Of a stretch of 64,000 bases of DNA, positions 35,402 through 46,368 are shown in pieces. Positions within the stretch are counted from its first letter, which is position 1. Each line of letters starts with the position of its first letter. Position numbers and translations under genes: made by a program. The notes beneath the pieces were generated by a model, which worked only from the letters and a program-made list of their open reading frames with translations, did no database searches and was not told the origin of the DNA. Origin of the DNA: Oscarella lobularis (taxonomy: Eukaryota; Porifera; Homoscleromorpha; Homosclerophorida; Oscarellidae); the NCBI RefSeq assembly GCF_947507565.1, contig NC_089184.1:558001-622000 (forward strand), in the 5' to 3' direction.

Positions 35402-38381
35402 TTACAATGTAATTGCGACCGTTTGGGTATCGGCGCCGCTGTGGCCGCCGAACCGAACCACGTATTCCCCGGGTACGACGCGAAATTTCATTTCGTCGTC
35501 GTACATGGCGACGTCGTCCGTTCGTAGAGATACGGTAACGGTCGTCGACGCGCCTTTAGCTAGAAATATTTTCTGAAAACCGACGAGACGCTTCCAATAT
35601 CGAACGTGATTGACAACGGGGTCCTGTATGTAGATTTGCACGACTTCGGTTCCGTCAGCGGGACCGTTGTTGTGCACCGTAACAGACGCCTATTCAGAAT
35701 ATATGCATTAGAGGTATATCTGGGTGGTGGGTCCTTATTACGTCCATTATATATGTTTCGTTGTTTCCTTGCGTTTTTGTCGCTTTGGGATTGGCGTATT
35801 CGAATGTGCTGTGAGATAGGCCGTATCCGAAGTAGAAGAGCGGTTTGGCTGGACTGCCGACGTAGTCGTCGTAGTAACGACCGTCGGGATCGGGTTCGCC
35901 GCTGCGACCGTTTGCGACCCATTTGCCGCGAATCTCTTGTAGCCACGGACTCGAACCGCTGTTTACCTAAGAGAGAGGAGACCCTTGAGTCTTAGATATA
36001 AGGCGTCGATCTACTACTGACTTGGCCCACGTTATTTGGCCAGTTTTGTGCTAGTCTTCCCCTCGGTTCTACCCCGTTCAATATAACGTCCGCAATGGCT
36101 TGACCTCCCATTTGGCCGGGTCGAAAGCCGACTAGAAGAACGTCAATGTCTTTAAGAATAGCATTGCTGTCGAAGAACAAAAATGTTAGCAATGATAGTG
36201 AGAATTAGAAGGGGGTACTTTGGGCCAAATGTGGCTGGACGTCCGTTAATCAACACCAAGATGACGGATTTCGTTTTGGATCCGCGGAGTCGTTTGACGG
36301 CTGTAATGTTCTCCAACAGCTGCATTTGAGCTCCCGGCAAATCGAGGCTGTCGCGATCTTTCCACTCGCCGCACGTTCCCAAAGAATCGCCCAGAACCTT
36401 AGCTACAATGACTGCACTGAATGGGAACGCGTTTCCTACTCACCAGAACGGCGATATCTGACTGCTGGGCGAGTTCAACGGCTTCGTCTATGCCGTCCGT
36501 TTTTGCGTTGTCAATGTCGCAACCTCTCGCAAATTTTACGACGTCGCTTGACGACGCGGAGTCCTTAGCCGCTTCGTATACCGTCTTGACGGTGACGTCG
36601 CCGTTGTATTGGGTATAGGGGCCTAGCATGTTTTGCACGGAGTCGCACTTTGAGCCCGATTCACTGCAGCCCCCATTTGGACCGATTATGGCGATGGTCA
36701 TGGAATCGTCTGGCGACTGGACGTAATTCTGTCGCTTCAGCGGCAGAACGGGTCTTTCGCCGGACGCATTCCCGTTCTTGAGCAAGACGAGACCTTCAAT
36801 AACCGCATCGTAGGCCAATTGCTGATGCGCTGTACTATTTAGCACGCTAACGTGAGCCGGGTCAGCCATGGAATTATCAAACAGCCCGGAAGCTGAAAAA
36901 AAGGAAGCGAGTTGTATTGGAAGGAAGGAAAAGGGACGAATCGCTGCACTAACCGAATTTGGCCGTCAATACTCGACTGCAAGCTGTATCAATGTCAGAT
37001 TCGTTAATCAAGCCGTCTTTGAGAGCGTCAAGGAGGTTATTGTAACTCCACTTGCTAGGATCACCACCGCACATCAAGTCAATGTCTATTCCAGCTTGAA
37101 GTCCCTAGAGAAATTGTTTGCAGTTAGTAGACCCTTTGAGTGACTCTAGTCATTCAGTTTCCGGCCAAATATAATTGGCTACTAGTCCTTAGTATTTACA
37201 ATGTAGTCAGCGACCCAGACCCAGAGACCAACTGAAACTAAGGCTATCGCTCATACGAGGGATTGATTACCTTAGCTCCGGCATGAGTATTATTATTGGC
37301 GACTCGATATTGGGTGAGAACGCCAATGTCGTTGCAGTCGCTGATTGTGATGCCATTGCTAAAGTTGAATTGGTCACGAAAGATGCTGTTGATCAGCTCG
37401 CCGTTGGCGTGGCACGGTATGTGATTGATCGACTCGTGACTGATCATCGCTCCGCGTCCGCCGGACATGGCAAAAGCGCGCCACGGCTGAGCGAGAAAAA
37501 TCAGAGTACGCAATAAAAAATAGCATAGACTACCTTGAGAAAATACTCCATAAGTGTTCTCTCTGATATTTGACTGGGAGCGGCGTTGAGACCGCCAGCC
37601 GGCGCTCCGTAGGCGGCGTAGTGCTTAGCCAACGATATGATGTGACTTCCATCGAGATACGTCGCCGGGCCGCCGCCGTTATCTCCTTGGTAACCGGCAA
37701 CTGCAGCACGAGCGTACGCTGCTGAGAGAGTGGGCTCTTCGCAGAATCCTTCAGATAATCGACCAAACCTAAAGTTATAAATGGTATGTTATAACTTTGC
37801 TTGGTATACACACTACCTTGGATCTGTTATCATGTTTAGCACCGGAGTGAATCCAACTGTAATTCCCACAGCGCTGGCTTCGAGACCAATGGCTGTGGCA
37901 ATGAGTTCAACCATTGATGCATTCCAGGAACAGCCTAGACAAAAGTAGTCAATGCTTTTGCATAGGCACATAGATTTGCTTGCCTTGAGTGACTGGCATT
38001 GGGAACACCGTTCCTCCTGGAGCTGAGCTGTGCAGTGTTTCTTCAGTAAAGCCGTAAGGAATATGCAAACGTGATCTGTACGTATGCATCAGATCATGTG
38101 ACAGTGATGAGTAGTCGTTCTCACTGGTTCATCATCTTCTGTTGCATTTCATTTCTTGTTTTTACCATTCTTTCAGGAGTTTCACCTCCCGGAAAGCTTC
38201 CCCAGCCAGCGACAAATTTTAGCTTCTCTGAACCGCCTCCATAGACGTGCATGAGCTGCCCGGCTTTTTCATCCACAGTCATCTGCTTTAGCAGATCTGT
38301 AACTCTCTGTGCCACTGGCTCAACGCAATCTCCAAATTCTAGTGCGATTGCAAGCAAAATAAGGACGCGTAAGGTCGCCAT
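35402..38381 (-). CDS. Glycoside hydrolase family 3 beta-glucosidase/xylosidase, secreted
   Basis: Start at 38381 with signal peptide MATLRVLILLAIALEFGDC, then RVTDLLKQMTVDEKAGQLMH, the classic GH3 N-terminal motif. The (beta/alpha)8 domain includes LAKHYAAYGAP (substrate-binding KH), GGRGAMISHESIN and ITISDCNDIGVL, whose Asp is the expected nucleophile. The second domain has TIAIIGPNGG, GTCGEWKDRDSLDLPGAQ (expected acid/base Glu) and VGFRPGQMGGQAIADVILNG. A fibronectin-III-like domain ends the protein (DGTEVVQIYIQDPV to the stop at 35402). The gene is split by about 11 short introns, so it is a resident animal gene and not bacterial contamination. GH3 enzymes are uncommon in animals. Likely role: digestion of plant, algal or bacterial beta-glucosides. 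DUF1761 gene start is 133 bp away, divergent. Confidence 0.92.
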
Positions 38382-38514
38382 AGAGCTCAATGTTGTTGTT
38401 ACAGCGCGCGCGTACGTAACCACGCGCACGAGCGCACGTGCTCTTTCGCACGTGTCCGCGTTCTCACGCGACGAGCATGCGTAACGGTCACCGCCTTCCG
38501 AAAAATCTTCGATC

Positions 38515-38916
38515 ATGGCGAATACGAGCCTCTTAGCCGTCGCAGCGAGCACCGTCGCGTCGATGATTATCGGCATGGTGTGGTACTCGCCGATTCTTTT
38601 CGGCAAAACCTGGTTTCGGCTCGCTTTTCCCGGACGTCGCATGGAGGACATCAGATCGACGATGCCGCCCCTCATCGTCTCCATCGTCGGCAACATCGTC
38701 GTCGCATTCGTCTGCAATTACCTCGTGAACGCTTTCGCGATCGAGACGCTCAAAGACATGGTCATTCTGGCGAGCGTCGCCTCGTCGTTTCACTGCGCCG
38801 CCGGCTCGTCGCATTTCGCCTTCGAGCAGCGTCCCGTCGGCCTTTTCGTCATCAGCGGCGGCTACGACTTCGTCGTCATTCTCGTCGACTGTCTAATTTC
38901 GTTTATGTCTAAGTAA
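38515..38916 (+). CDS. DUF1761-family four-helix membrane protein
   Basis: An intronless 133-codon gene. The protein is almost entirely hydrophobic helices: residues 1-25 (LLAVAASTVASMIIGMVWY), about 45-70 (PPLIVSIVGNIVVAFVCNYL), 78-98, and 108-128 (GLFVISGGYDFVVILVDCLI). The motif GMVWYSPILFGKTWF near the first helix is the signature of the DUF1761 family, found in bacteria and some eukaryotes and of unknown function. It shares a 133-bp divergent promoter region, rich in CACGTG-like boxes (about 38433-38460), with the GH3 gene. Family call good; function unknown. Confidence 0.8.
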   Translation: MANTSLLAVAASTVASMIIGMVWYSPILFGKTWFRLAFPGRRMEDIRSTMPPLIVSIVGNIVVAFVCNYLVNAFAIETLKDMVILASVASSFHCAAGSSHFAFEQRPVGLFVISGGYDFVVILVDCLISFMSK

Positions 38917-39263
38917 GACTTAGCTTCTCCTCCTCCCCTCCCCCCTTATACGAGAGAACGAGGGCAAGACTTCGAAGTTCTATGCATGCAGCTCTTTAGT
39001 GACGTAACACCTTTTGCTTTTCGTGTATGTGTGTTTTTGTTTGTGTAGCTCTGTATCTTTTGTCCTAACGCCGTTTTATTTAGTCGCGACTTTTGTTTTA
39101 CGGTGTGAAAAACGAAGAAAAGACTGATGATTTCATTCCGTTTATTTTGCTTTTTTGCCGTTTTCTCTCTCTTCTTCCACGAGCACGTTAAGTAAGTTTC
39201 CAATCGACACGCGTTTTAGATACCAGACAAAAAATAAATTCTTCCATGTGCTAGTTATTAATT
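38917..39263. other. Convergent 3' region between DUF1761 gene and PIGP
   Basis: An AT-rich stretch with runs of T and A and no supported ORF or structure. It presumably contains the 3' UTRs of the two converging genes. Confidence 0.4.
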
Positions 39264-39686
39264 TTATTGGATTTCGCCATCACATTCTTCATCGTCCTCA
39301 TAGAGGTGACGATTTACGACCGAAATGTGTATATCAGAAATAGGAGCGATTCCATCTTGACGATTTTCTGTCTCGGAAAAAGGCAAATAGACGGATTTCC
39401 TGTCCTTTACCGTCTTCGGGGAGTCGAGCGGCGGAACGATGGTAAAATTATAGGCAACGTAAGTAAAAATACCAAAAGCGAGACTCGCTAAAGCGTAGGT
39501 TGGCCCCGAATAGACCCAGTGCCGGTTTGGGAGGTACGTGAGTCCAATCGAATGGAGCCAGTCTTCGGGCAAGAACGCCCACACGATGTAGAGCGCGTAG
39601 GCGACGATTGAGCCGAGAAAGAGAACGAATCCGTAGATGGCTCGTATCGGGTTCGGACCCGGTACGTTCGTCGCATCTGCTGGCAT
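39264..39686 (-). CDS. PIGP: PIG-P, GPI-GlcNAc transferase subunit P
   Basis: PIG-P is a small ER membrane subunit of the GPI-N-acetylglucosaminyltransferase that performs the first step of GPI-anchor synthesis. It is intronless, 140 codons. Two membrane helices with the family motif: AIYGFVLFLGSIVAYALYIV, then WAFLPEDWLHSIGLTYLPNR, then YALASLAFGIFTYVAYNF. The cytosolic tail is longer than usual and acidic (YEDDEECDGEIQ). The start codon lies 51 bp from that of the divergent USE1 gene. Confidence 0.92.
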   Translation of the reverse strand: MPADATNVPGPNPIRAIYGFVLFLGSIVAYALYIVWAFLPEDWLHSIGLTYLPNRHWVYSGPTYALASLAFGIFTYVAYNFTIVPPLDSPKTVKDRKSVYLPFSETENRQDGIAPISDIHISVVNRHLYEDDEECDGEIQ

Positions 39687-39737
39687 GCAAACGACGAGAT
39701 TTTCTTCTCCTCGTTTTTTTCTAGCGTGCGTTAGGTC
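39687..39737. promoter_or_regulatory. 51-bp PIGP/USE1 divergent gap
   Basis: Start codons of two intact divergent genes are separated by 51 bp containing a T-rich tract (CCTCGTTTTTTTCTAG). No TATA box; a shared promoter is implied. Confidence 0.5.
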
Positions 39738-40716
39738 ATGGCGAGCAAGTTGGAGATCAACGTGCAGAGGCTTCTCTCTTGCGCTGAGAATATCGCTCTA
39801 AAGCCTAGCGGTAAAGGTGATTGGAGATTGGAAAAGGTGAGAGTCGAAGGAAGTCTTCTAACAGAAAGGGAAACTTCTCGATGTTTTAGTACATTGCTAC
39901 ACTTCAAGCGCAGCTGCTTGAACTCGAAAAATCAGAGTAAGCTGTTAATTGTGTCAATTTTGGCTAAAACACGTCTCTTATTTCTAGAAGCGGCGTTCGA
40001 GATTCCTTCAAAAATTACTCTAAACGAATTCGATTTTTAGCGGGGATTCTAGAAAAAAGACAAGCGAGTGCCTAATTAGTAGAATCTCTAGATTTAGAGC
40101 TCTGGCTTTTAGCATGCAGCAGATGAGCCAAACTCACCTGAGGGATCACCATTTGTGTCAAAAGCACCGGCTCCACCAAATGCTAAGGCTATGGAAATTA
40201 GCCTAAAAATGCAGTCGAGTGAAAAACGAAATCTAAGAAAAAAGCTCTTTGAAACGGATTCTGATAGTGAGATAAGACAAAGGCGGTGAGTTTTCATAAT
40301 GGGTATATTACGTAGCAATTTCTTTATCTCTTAGTAGTGCTAGCAAACAAGATGACATTGCAGAGGTGCTCAAACACCATCAAGAAATGCAAGATCAAAT
40401 CACAGAAGACATGGTCGGTCTGGCTCGGCACATGAAAGAACGTCAACTACTCGCCAGAGACATAATTCGAAACGACAACGCCGTAAGAAAGTAGCAAAGC
40501 CCCATAGTGACATTGACACTTTATTATCCATAGGTACTAACTGAAACGACAAAATTGACGGACAAGAATTACGAAGGTATAAAGCGAGAAACAGAACGAG
40601 TGCAAGAGCACACTCGAAAGTGCTGCTCATGTTGGATATGGATGATACTGTTCATCGTATCAGCCGTATTCCTTGGCATGGTCGTCTTTATAAGAATTGT
40701 GCCAAAGGGAGCCTAG
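39738..40716 (+). CDS. USE1: USE1 SNARE (Golgi-to-ER Qc SNARE)
   Basis: USE1 is the Qc-type SNARE of retrograde Golgi-to-ER transport, partner of syntaxin 18, SEC20 and SEC22. The first exon MASKLEINVQRLLSCAENIA (39738) matches the USE1 start. Following exons read YIATLQAQLLELEKSE, then NYSKRIRFLAGILEKRQ (human NEYSWKVDFLKGML), a variable linker rich in Lys/Arg/Ser, the SNARE motif EVLKHHQEMQDQITEDMVGL to RETERVQEHTRKC, and a C-terminal anchor WIWMILFIVSAVFLGMVVFI. Six or so exons; the phase-2 junction at SEK/ESGVRDSF was checked by reading frame. The tail IRIVPKGA parallels human IRIMPKLK. Confidence 0.93.
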
Positions 40717-40878
40717 TACCGCTGTACATCAAAATAACGCTACATAATTGATACATGATACCATTTCCGTTTTGATGGGCGAGTTGCCTGGCGCCAACTA
40801 CAGCTGTTCATCTGAGACTTTTTTCCTCTTCCCATCCCAGGCGACGTGTAGATTACAGTTTTTCTTCTCCCTTGATCA

Positions 40879-41292
40879 ATGCTGGCCGCATTCGTCGCAA
40901 TTGTGCTCGCTTTTGCCGTCGCATTTCATTTCTATCGCGAGTCGATGAACGCCCAAGCGCAGACGCTCGACAAGTACAACAGACGTCGTAGTTCATCAAC
41001 CGTCAGCAAATCGAAGGTGACCACGAGAACGATACTCCAAAGAGCGAAATTTCGCAGCGGTGGCGGAAGAAGCGGCGGTTATAGCGACGACGACGAAGAC
41101 GACAACTTGCTCACAATCAAATACGCCAGAAATCGTCGCCTCTCGCCGATCAACGAGCGCAGCCCCTACGGCATAGAAGGCGTGCCGAGAGTGAGCCTGC
41201 CAGCAGCGTCGCGCGAGAGCCAGCAGTCATCCTACACGCCGTACGTGAACCGAAGAAGAGCGAGCGTTATGGCAGCAACGATGGATAGATAA
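40879..41292 (+). CDS. Hypothetical single-pass membrane protein with basic/acidic tail
   Basis: An unrecognised, intronless 137-codon ORF. The N-terminal MLAAFVAIVLAFAVAFHFY is a signal-anchor helix. The rest is hydrophilic, with an Arg/Ser region (RRRSSSTVSKSKVTTR), a Gly-rich patch, an acidic run (SDDDEDDN), then RNRRLSPINERSPYGIEG with two proline-directed Ser sites. Codon use resembles the neighbours, and it sits between two tightly packed genes, which supports it being real. No domain is known to me; probably a small type III membrane protein with a cytosolic tail. Confidence 0.55.
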   Translation: MLAAFVAIVLAFAVAFHFYRESMNAQAQTLDKYNRRRSSSTVSKSKVTTRTILQRAKFRSGGGRSGGYSDDDEDDNLLTIKYARNRRLSPINERSPYGIEGVPRVSLPAASRESQQSSYTPYVNRRRASVMAATMDR

Positions 41293-41381
41293 GCCCAAAA
41301 AAAGATGGAATATGAGACACTAAGATATATATTTAGGACTTTAGACGTGCAAAAAAGTGCGTTGTCTATGTCTATGTCTAT

Positions 41382-41882
41382 CTAGAGTTGCTTCAGTTGG
41401 TTGGGATCGGGCGGAACCCATCGTTTCGTGTGATAGACGCTCTCGCCGACTTTCCAGTCTTTTACGTCTTTCATAATCGCCGCTTCGGCTTCCTCGTTGG
41501 CGCACAGCGAGCGTAGGACCCTGAGAACGAGGCGCGCGTTACGACAAACGACGTCCGATCTCCGGTATTCTCGCACTCACTTTCTATCCTGTTCCGCTTG
41601 TAGGAGAGGAAGTAGCGCTATTCTGGCCTGTAGTTTTTCTCTTTGGAGACGCCTGCGAGCCAAATCGAAGTGTATGTGGATCGATCGCGACTTGATTTAC
41701 CGTCTTTCTTTATTCGTTTGAATGACGACGTAGAGACCGGCCGTCATAACGGCGGTGCCGCCGAGAATTATCGCCAGTCCAGACGAAAATCGAACAGGCA
41801 AATTCCTTTTATACTTTATTTGAGGATAACCGCCTTTAGGAGGCATCTCCTGCCGATATTCGGCCGTCGCCGTCGCCGCCAT
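41382..41882 (-). CDS. NDUFA13: NADH dehydrogenase (complex I) subunit A13 / GRIM-19
   Basis: NDUFA13 is an accessory membrane-arm subunit of complex I. The start at 41882 gives MAATATAEYRQEMPPKGGYP, then IKYKRNLPVRFSSGLAIILG with a single membrane helix (LAIILGGTAVMTAGLYVVI). The middle exon encodes RIALLPLLQAEQDR and the last EEAEAAIMKDVKDWKVGESV to RWVPPDPNQLKQL. Every segment aligns with human NDUFA13, but the C-terminus after RWVPP is much shorter, lacking the final 25 or so human residues. Three exons. Divergent from CSNK1G with 200 bp between start codons. Confidence 0.93.
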
Positions 41883-42082
41883 CTTTGTGGGTGAATCCAA
41901 TGACAGGAAGAGAGAGGAGACGGTGGTGCGCACGCGTAGTTGCTAAGGTTCGGTCCCCTTTCAGTGAATCGGACGATTCCGCGCTTCCAATCGTGTCGTG
42001 GCAACTCGCAACGAACCGCGTCGTCGTACCGAGTTCACGCACGACCCATCGAATCGTTCGCGCGTCCTCCTAGACCGTCACA

Positions 42083-44346
42083 ATGCAGAAGAATCCGCGT
42101 TTCGACGACCGCGATCAGCGGAAACAGTCGCGGCAGAGTCGATCGAGCGGCGCCCACGTCGGCGGCGGCGGCAGCAGCGGCTCGCGTAGCGTATCGAGCA
42201 CCAATTCGGGCGTGCTCATGGTCGGACCGAACTTTCGCGTCGGAAAGAAGATCGGTTGCGGCAATTTCGGCGAACTCCGACTAGGTAAGAGAGTCGACGC
42301 TCGCGCGCGCGCGCGCGCGCGCGACGCGACGCGACGCTCACGTACGCTCTCTCCGATCAGGCAAGAATCTTTACAACAACGAGCACGTGGCTATAAAATT
42401 GGTGAGAGAGAAAGGGCGAGGCGAACGAGTCGCGATCGCATTGTTATGATTCGGGCAAACGACAATATCGCGCCTTTTAGGAACCGATGAAGTCGCGAGC
42501 GCCGCAACTTCACTTAGAGTATCGTTTCTATAAGGCGCTGGGAAGCGCAGGTAAAGGCGAGGGCCCCCTTTTGGGGCACCCCGCCCTTTTTTTTTCTTAG
42601 TACGAGTCTTTGACGTGCGTAGGCGGCGTTCCGCAAGTGCACTACTTTGGACCGTGCGGTAAATACAACGCGATGGTCATGGAACTGCTTGGGCCCAGCC
42701 TCGAGGATTTGTTCGATTTGTGTGATCGACGGTTTACACTCAAAACGGTCATCATGATAGCACTTCAATTGGTATTTCAATTTTATTGACAGAACGTTTT
42801 TTTTGTCGAAATTTGAAATATTTTCTCCCCACTAAAAGGTGAGCCGGGTCGAGTACGTTCATTCCAAGCATCTAATTTATCGCGACGTGAAACCGGAGAA
42901 TTTTCTCATTGGTCGGCCGAACGGACGAAACCGGGGCACGATTCACATCATTGATTTTGGATTGGCCAAGGAGTACATCGATCCGGACACGCACAAGCAT
43001 ATTCCTTATCGGGAGCATAAAAGCCTCACCGGAACGGCTCGTTACATGAGCATCAATACGCATCTAGGAAAGGGTATGAGGAGTTAGAAGAGTATTTGCT
43101 CTGTTAGAGGGGAGAATATAGATACACTGAGGGATTTGTATATATAAAAACGGGAGTGGCTCTTTAGGGAGGTTAAAGAAACTATTTATCTATGACCTTG
43201 TTGGAAAAAGTTTCTCTAAACAACTCTGTCTGATAATATTTATGTATGAAAACGGAAGGGGATCCTTTAGAGGCTTCAGAGCTAAGTGCATCTTCAATAT
43301 CTTAGCAATATTTTAGAAACAGGGGAGGAGGGGAATCTCTCACGATTTCTCACGTGGCTCTTTTGTTTTCTTAGAGCAAAGTAGAAGAGATGACTTGGAA
43401 GCACTTGGTCACATGTTTATGTATTTTCTGAGAGGCAGTTTACCTTGGCAAGGACTCAAGGTAGAGCTCGTATTATTCCCCGCGTTCCGCAGACGATTCG
43501 TCTCTTTTCTCAAGGCGGAAACGCTGAAAGAACGTTATCAGAAAATCGGCGACACGAAAAGAGCCACGCCTATAGAAGTGCTCTGCGAAAATCATCCAGG
43601 TACAAAACACGTGTAGAAACCCTTCTCCCCCCAGTCCTGACTTTTATTATAGAGGAATTTGCTACGTACTTACGCTACGTCCGAAGACTCGACTTCTTCG
43701 AGCCGCCGGACTACAGATACCTACGAAAGCTCTTTCAGGATCTTTATGAACGTAAGGGCTTCGTTGACGATGGCGAGTTCGACTGGACCGGCCGCGAAGT
43801 GGTGAGACCTTCAAGAGAAAACGAGATAATGAAACGCTAACAAAAAAAACTCCAGAAAACGGCGGTGGGTTCCCTGTCGGCAGACGGGACGACATATCCT
43901 GCGAAAACAGCGGGTTCCGGCGGGACTAGGGTAAAAAGCGTATTTGTTTATTTATTCTCGCTTCGACCTTTGTCTCGGGTTTTCTCCAGATGAAGGGTGC
44001 GTGGAGCGACTCGCCTCGCGTCATGCCTCATCGGCTCGGCGTCGACGCGCACACGCCGCACGCCGCCGGTTCGACTCAGGTCGTCAGTTCGACGAACGGA
44101 GAAATCGACGAGAGAGTGCCCGGGACGAATCCGACGAGCGGTCCCACGACGCGCGGAGTCAACGACGCTCCGCAGCCGCAGCCGGCGATACCCCAGGTGG
44201 CGTACAAGGACGAGGAAGTGACGTGCGTTGGAGTCGACAGAAAGACGGGGCCCGGGTGTTTATGTGCTCTTTCTCCTCTTTTCTCAAGGTGCTGCTGTTG
44301 TTTTAAACGTAAAGTTCGAAAGAAGACTGCGTCATCGTCGAAATGA
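42083..44346 (+). CDS. CSNK1G: Casein kinase 1 gamma
   Basis: A membrane-attached CK1 that phosphorylates primed Ser/Thr sites, for example in Wnt co-receptor LRP6. N-terminal low-complexity stretch ([20 protein letters not shown]), then the kinase: [16 protein letters not shown] (P-loop), HVAIKLEP (catalytic Lys), [13 protein letters not shown] (catalytic loop), [15 protein letters not shown] (DFG), the CK1 substrate motif [20 protein letters not shown] across an intron, and [20 protein letters not shown]. The intron inside this region (about 43075-43375) is about 300 bp, the longest in the gene. The gamma-specific tail ends [18 protein letters not shown], a cysteine cluster expected to be palmitoylated followed by a polybasic stretch. 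About nine exons; the acceptor at 43374 rejoins the frame exactly. Confidence 0.95.
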
Positions 44347-44733
44347 CGTGCGGTGCGGGGAATGGGGGTTGGGAGAATAGGCTTTTAGATTATTGTAGGT
44401 GTTTGAACAGGTGCGTATTCTGGGAGGAGAATAATTTCGGAATCTGTAAAGTAGATGAATTGCCTGTGAAATCTTAAGTAATGGTGGTTGTAATGCGCGT
44501 ATTTTTCCTTTTGCTGGCTACTGTAGTAGTGCGCAGCCGTTTCACTTGCACCCTTGTATCGAACGACTAGGAGTTTTTCAGTGTATAAAGTTTACAAAAA
44601 GATTCGTCGGGGGGGGGGGGGGGGGGGGGGGGCTGTGTACCAGATGACGGGTGCAGCCTTTTTTTACCTAAAAGCGCACGCTACGTGCACGATGTGGAGT
44701 GCAATTACTTTGCGGAAAACGGTTTATAGTCTG
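44347..44733. other. CSNK1G 3' region with 24-bp poly-G run
   Basis: No gene is visible. The stretch includes an uninterrupted run of 24 guanines (44609-44632). Such a run can form G-quadruplex structures and is prone to length error in assembly. Confidence 0.6.
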
Positions 44734-45697
44734 TCATTCTGCCCTAGAGCACACCATCTTCTGTTCTTCATCGCTTCTCGGCTCTCTAGCAACTCTGCAA
44801 GGAGAGCAAGAACTTCGCTGCTCATTTTTCTTTTTGGCTTTCAGCTTTCTTTTTCTTTTCAACTTTTTTGACAATCTCTCTTCACTAGCCTCGTCGCCAT
44901 CAACACAGCAAGGCAGCGAGTCAATCGCCGGCGGACGACAGACCAAATTATTTTGACACGGGCAGTGGACGACTGCGTTCAGACTGCAAGGCTTGAATTC
45001 TGCAGCGAGACGCTTGCAGCGGGCAATTCTAACCGTCTGGTTGCACGCATTGACCTTTGTTGATGTGACACAGCACTTCCCGGCGGCGCACGGATTGTCG
45101 TCAGTGCCACAGGAAATCATTTGTTGTGCCTGCATGAGAAAGAAACTGTTTGTAAATGCCAAGAAAAAGATATGTACAGCGGACTTCTTTATTGCATTCT
45201 GTGATCTCCGCGTTGCGCTTCGACTTGCAGCGCGAGATTGTGACCGTTTCGTCACAGCTGTTTCTCTTCTGTTTGGTAATGCAATGTTGGTCTTCATGGC
45301 ACCTCTTGGAATCATTGTCGCATTGGATCTGTGACGTCAATTTCATCGTGAGTTCTTTCGACTACTGTTCCTCGGGTCACAGAGGCTACCTTGCTTCGAG
45401 GGTAGCATTTTTTGGTTACGCAACGAGCAATTGTGACGTTTTCAAAGCAGAAATTCAATTTTGTTCTTGTGACGCATTTTTGACCCTCTTTACAGGGTCG
45501 ATTCTCGTCACAGTTGATCTACGGTATAGTCTCAACGAATGAGAAATCCTAGTGCGTTGGAAACTCACTTTCGTCTTTTCTCCACAACGTGTGATGTGGG
45601 TAATTTTTGGTGTTCCCTTGCGCCTTGCTTTCAGAGAAGCAACAAGGACCAAAGAAGCAACAAGAGCCAACAGGAGAAAGAAGAGTCGGATTTTCAT
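44734..45697 (-). CDS. Secreted cysteine-rich protein with three exon-encoded modules
   Basis: Not a family I can name. Exon 1 (from 45697) encodes a signal peptide, MKIRLFFLLLALVASLVLVA, and a basic stretch. Then three exons each encode one related module: INCDENRPCKEGQKCVTRTK, IQCDNDSKRCHEDQHCITKQ and MISCGTDDNPCAAGKCCVTS, each followed by N.C...VTIARC or a close variant. The third module continues with CPCQNNLVCRPP and a Lys/Arg-rich tail (LSKKLKRKRKLKAKKK). The pattern C-x5-C-x4/5-C(C), a later ARC and a CPC is reminiscent of the colipase/Dickkopf/prokineticin fold, especially in module 3; this is a resemblance only. Module-per-exon layout suggests internal duplication. Junctions: ACCGTAG, GTCACAG and ATGCAG acceptors. 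The function is unknown; an extracellular binding or signalling role is possible. Confidence 0.65.
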
Positions 45698-45921
45698 TGT
45701 GCCCTGCGATGCGGTAGCTGCTCGTGGCGAGTGCTGTTGCTTTACAGGATGTTGGTCCTCCGCGTGGAGGAAATTAATTGGTGCAAATAGTTTTTTGCAG
45801 CGTACGCAAGAGACTTGATACAGAATCACTAACGAAGAACAAACACATGCACATGCAGCATGCAGCAGACAGCAAGAACACTCTCGTCAGGAGTGCAGAA
45901 GTTGGGTCTCTGCAACCGCCT

Positions 45922-46227
45922 CTACCCGACCACGCACACGGATTTGGATTTGCGAGGGCGCGCAGGGCGCGTAGGAGGAACGGGCGTGCCATCGTCGTTG
46001 CAAGGAGTGCACTTCAAAGGACGACGACGAGGAGGCTTGGGCGTGCCGTCTTCATTGCAAGGAACGCACGACTTGGACTTGGGAGAAGGGCCTTCTCGTC
46101 TCCGCTCCTTTTCTCCTTTTGGTTTTCGTGACGGTTTCTCTTTTTTGGGCGATTTCTGGCCTTTTTGGGGCGATTTCTTGCCTTTTTGGGGCGATTTCTT
46201 GCCTTTTTGGGGCTTTCGTTTTTCGTT

Positions 46228-46265
<38 letters not shown>

Positions 46266-46269
46266 GATG

Positions 46270-46301
<32 letters not shown>

Positions 46302-46333
46302 GATGGTCGTCGCCGTCGTCGTGATGGTCGTCG

Positions 46334-46368
<35 letters not shown>

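Noticed and set aside
35402..38381. Bacterial contamination for the GH3 gene
   Set aside because: It is interrupted by many short GT-AG introns like its neighbours.
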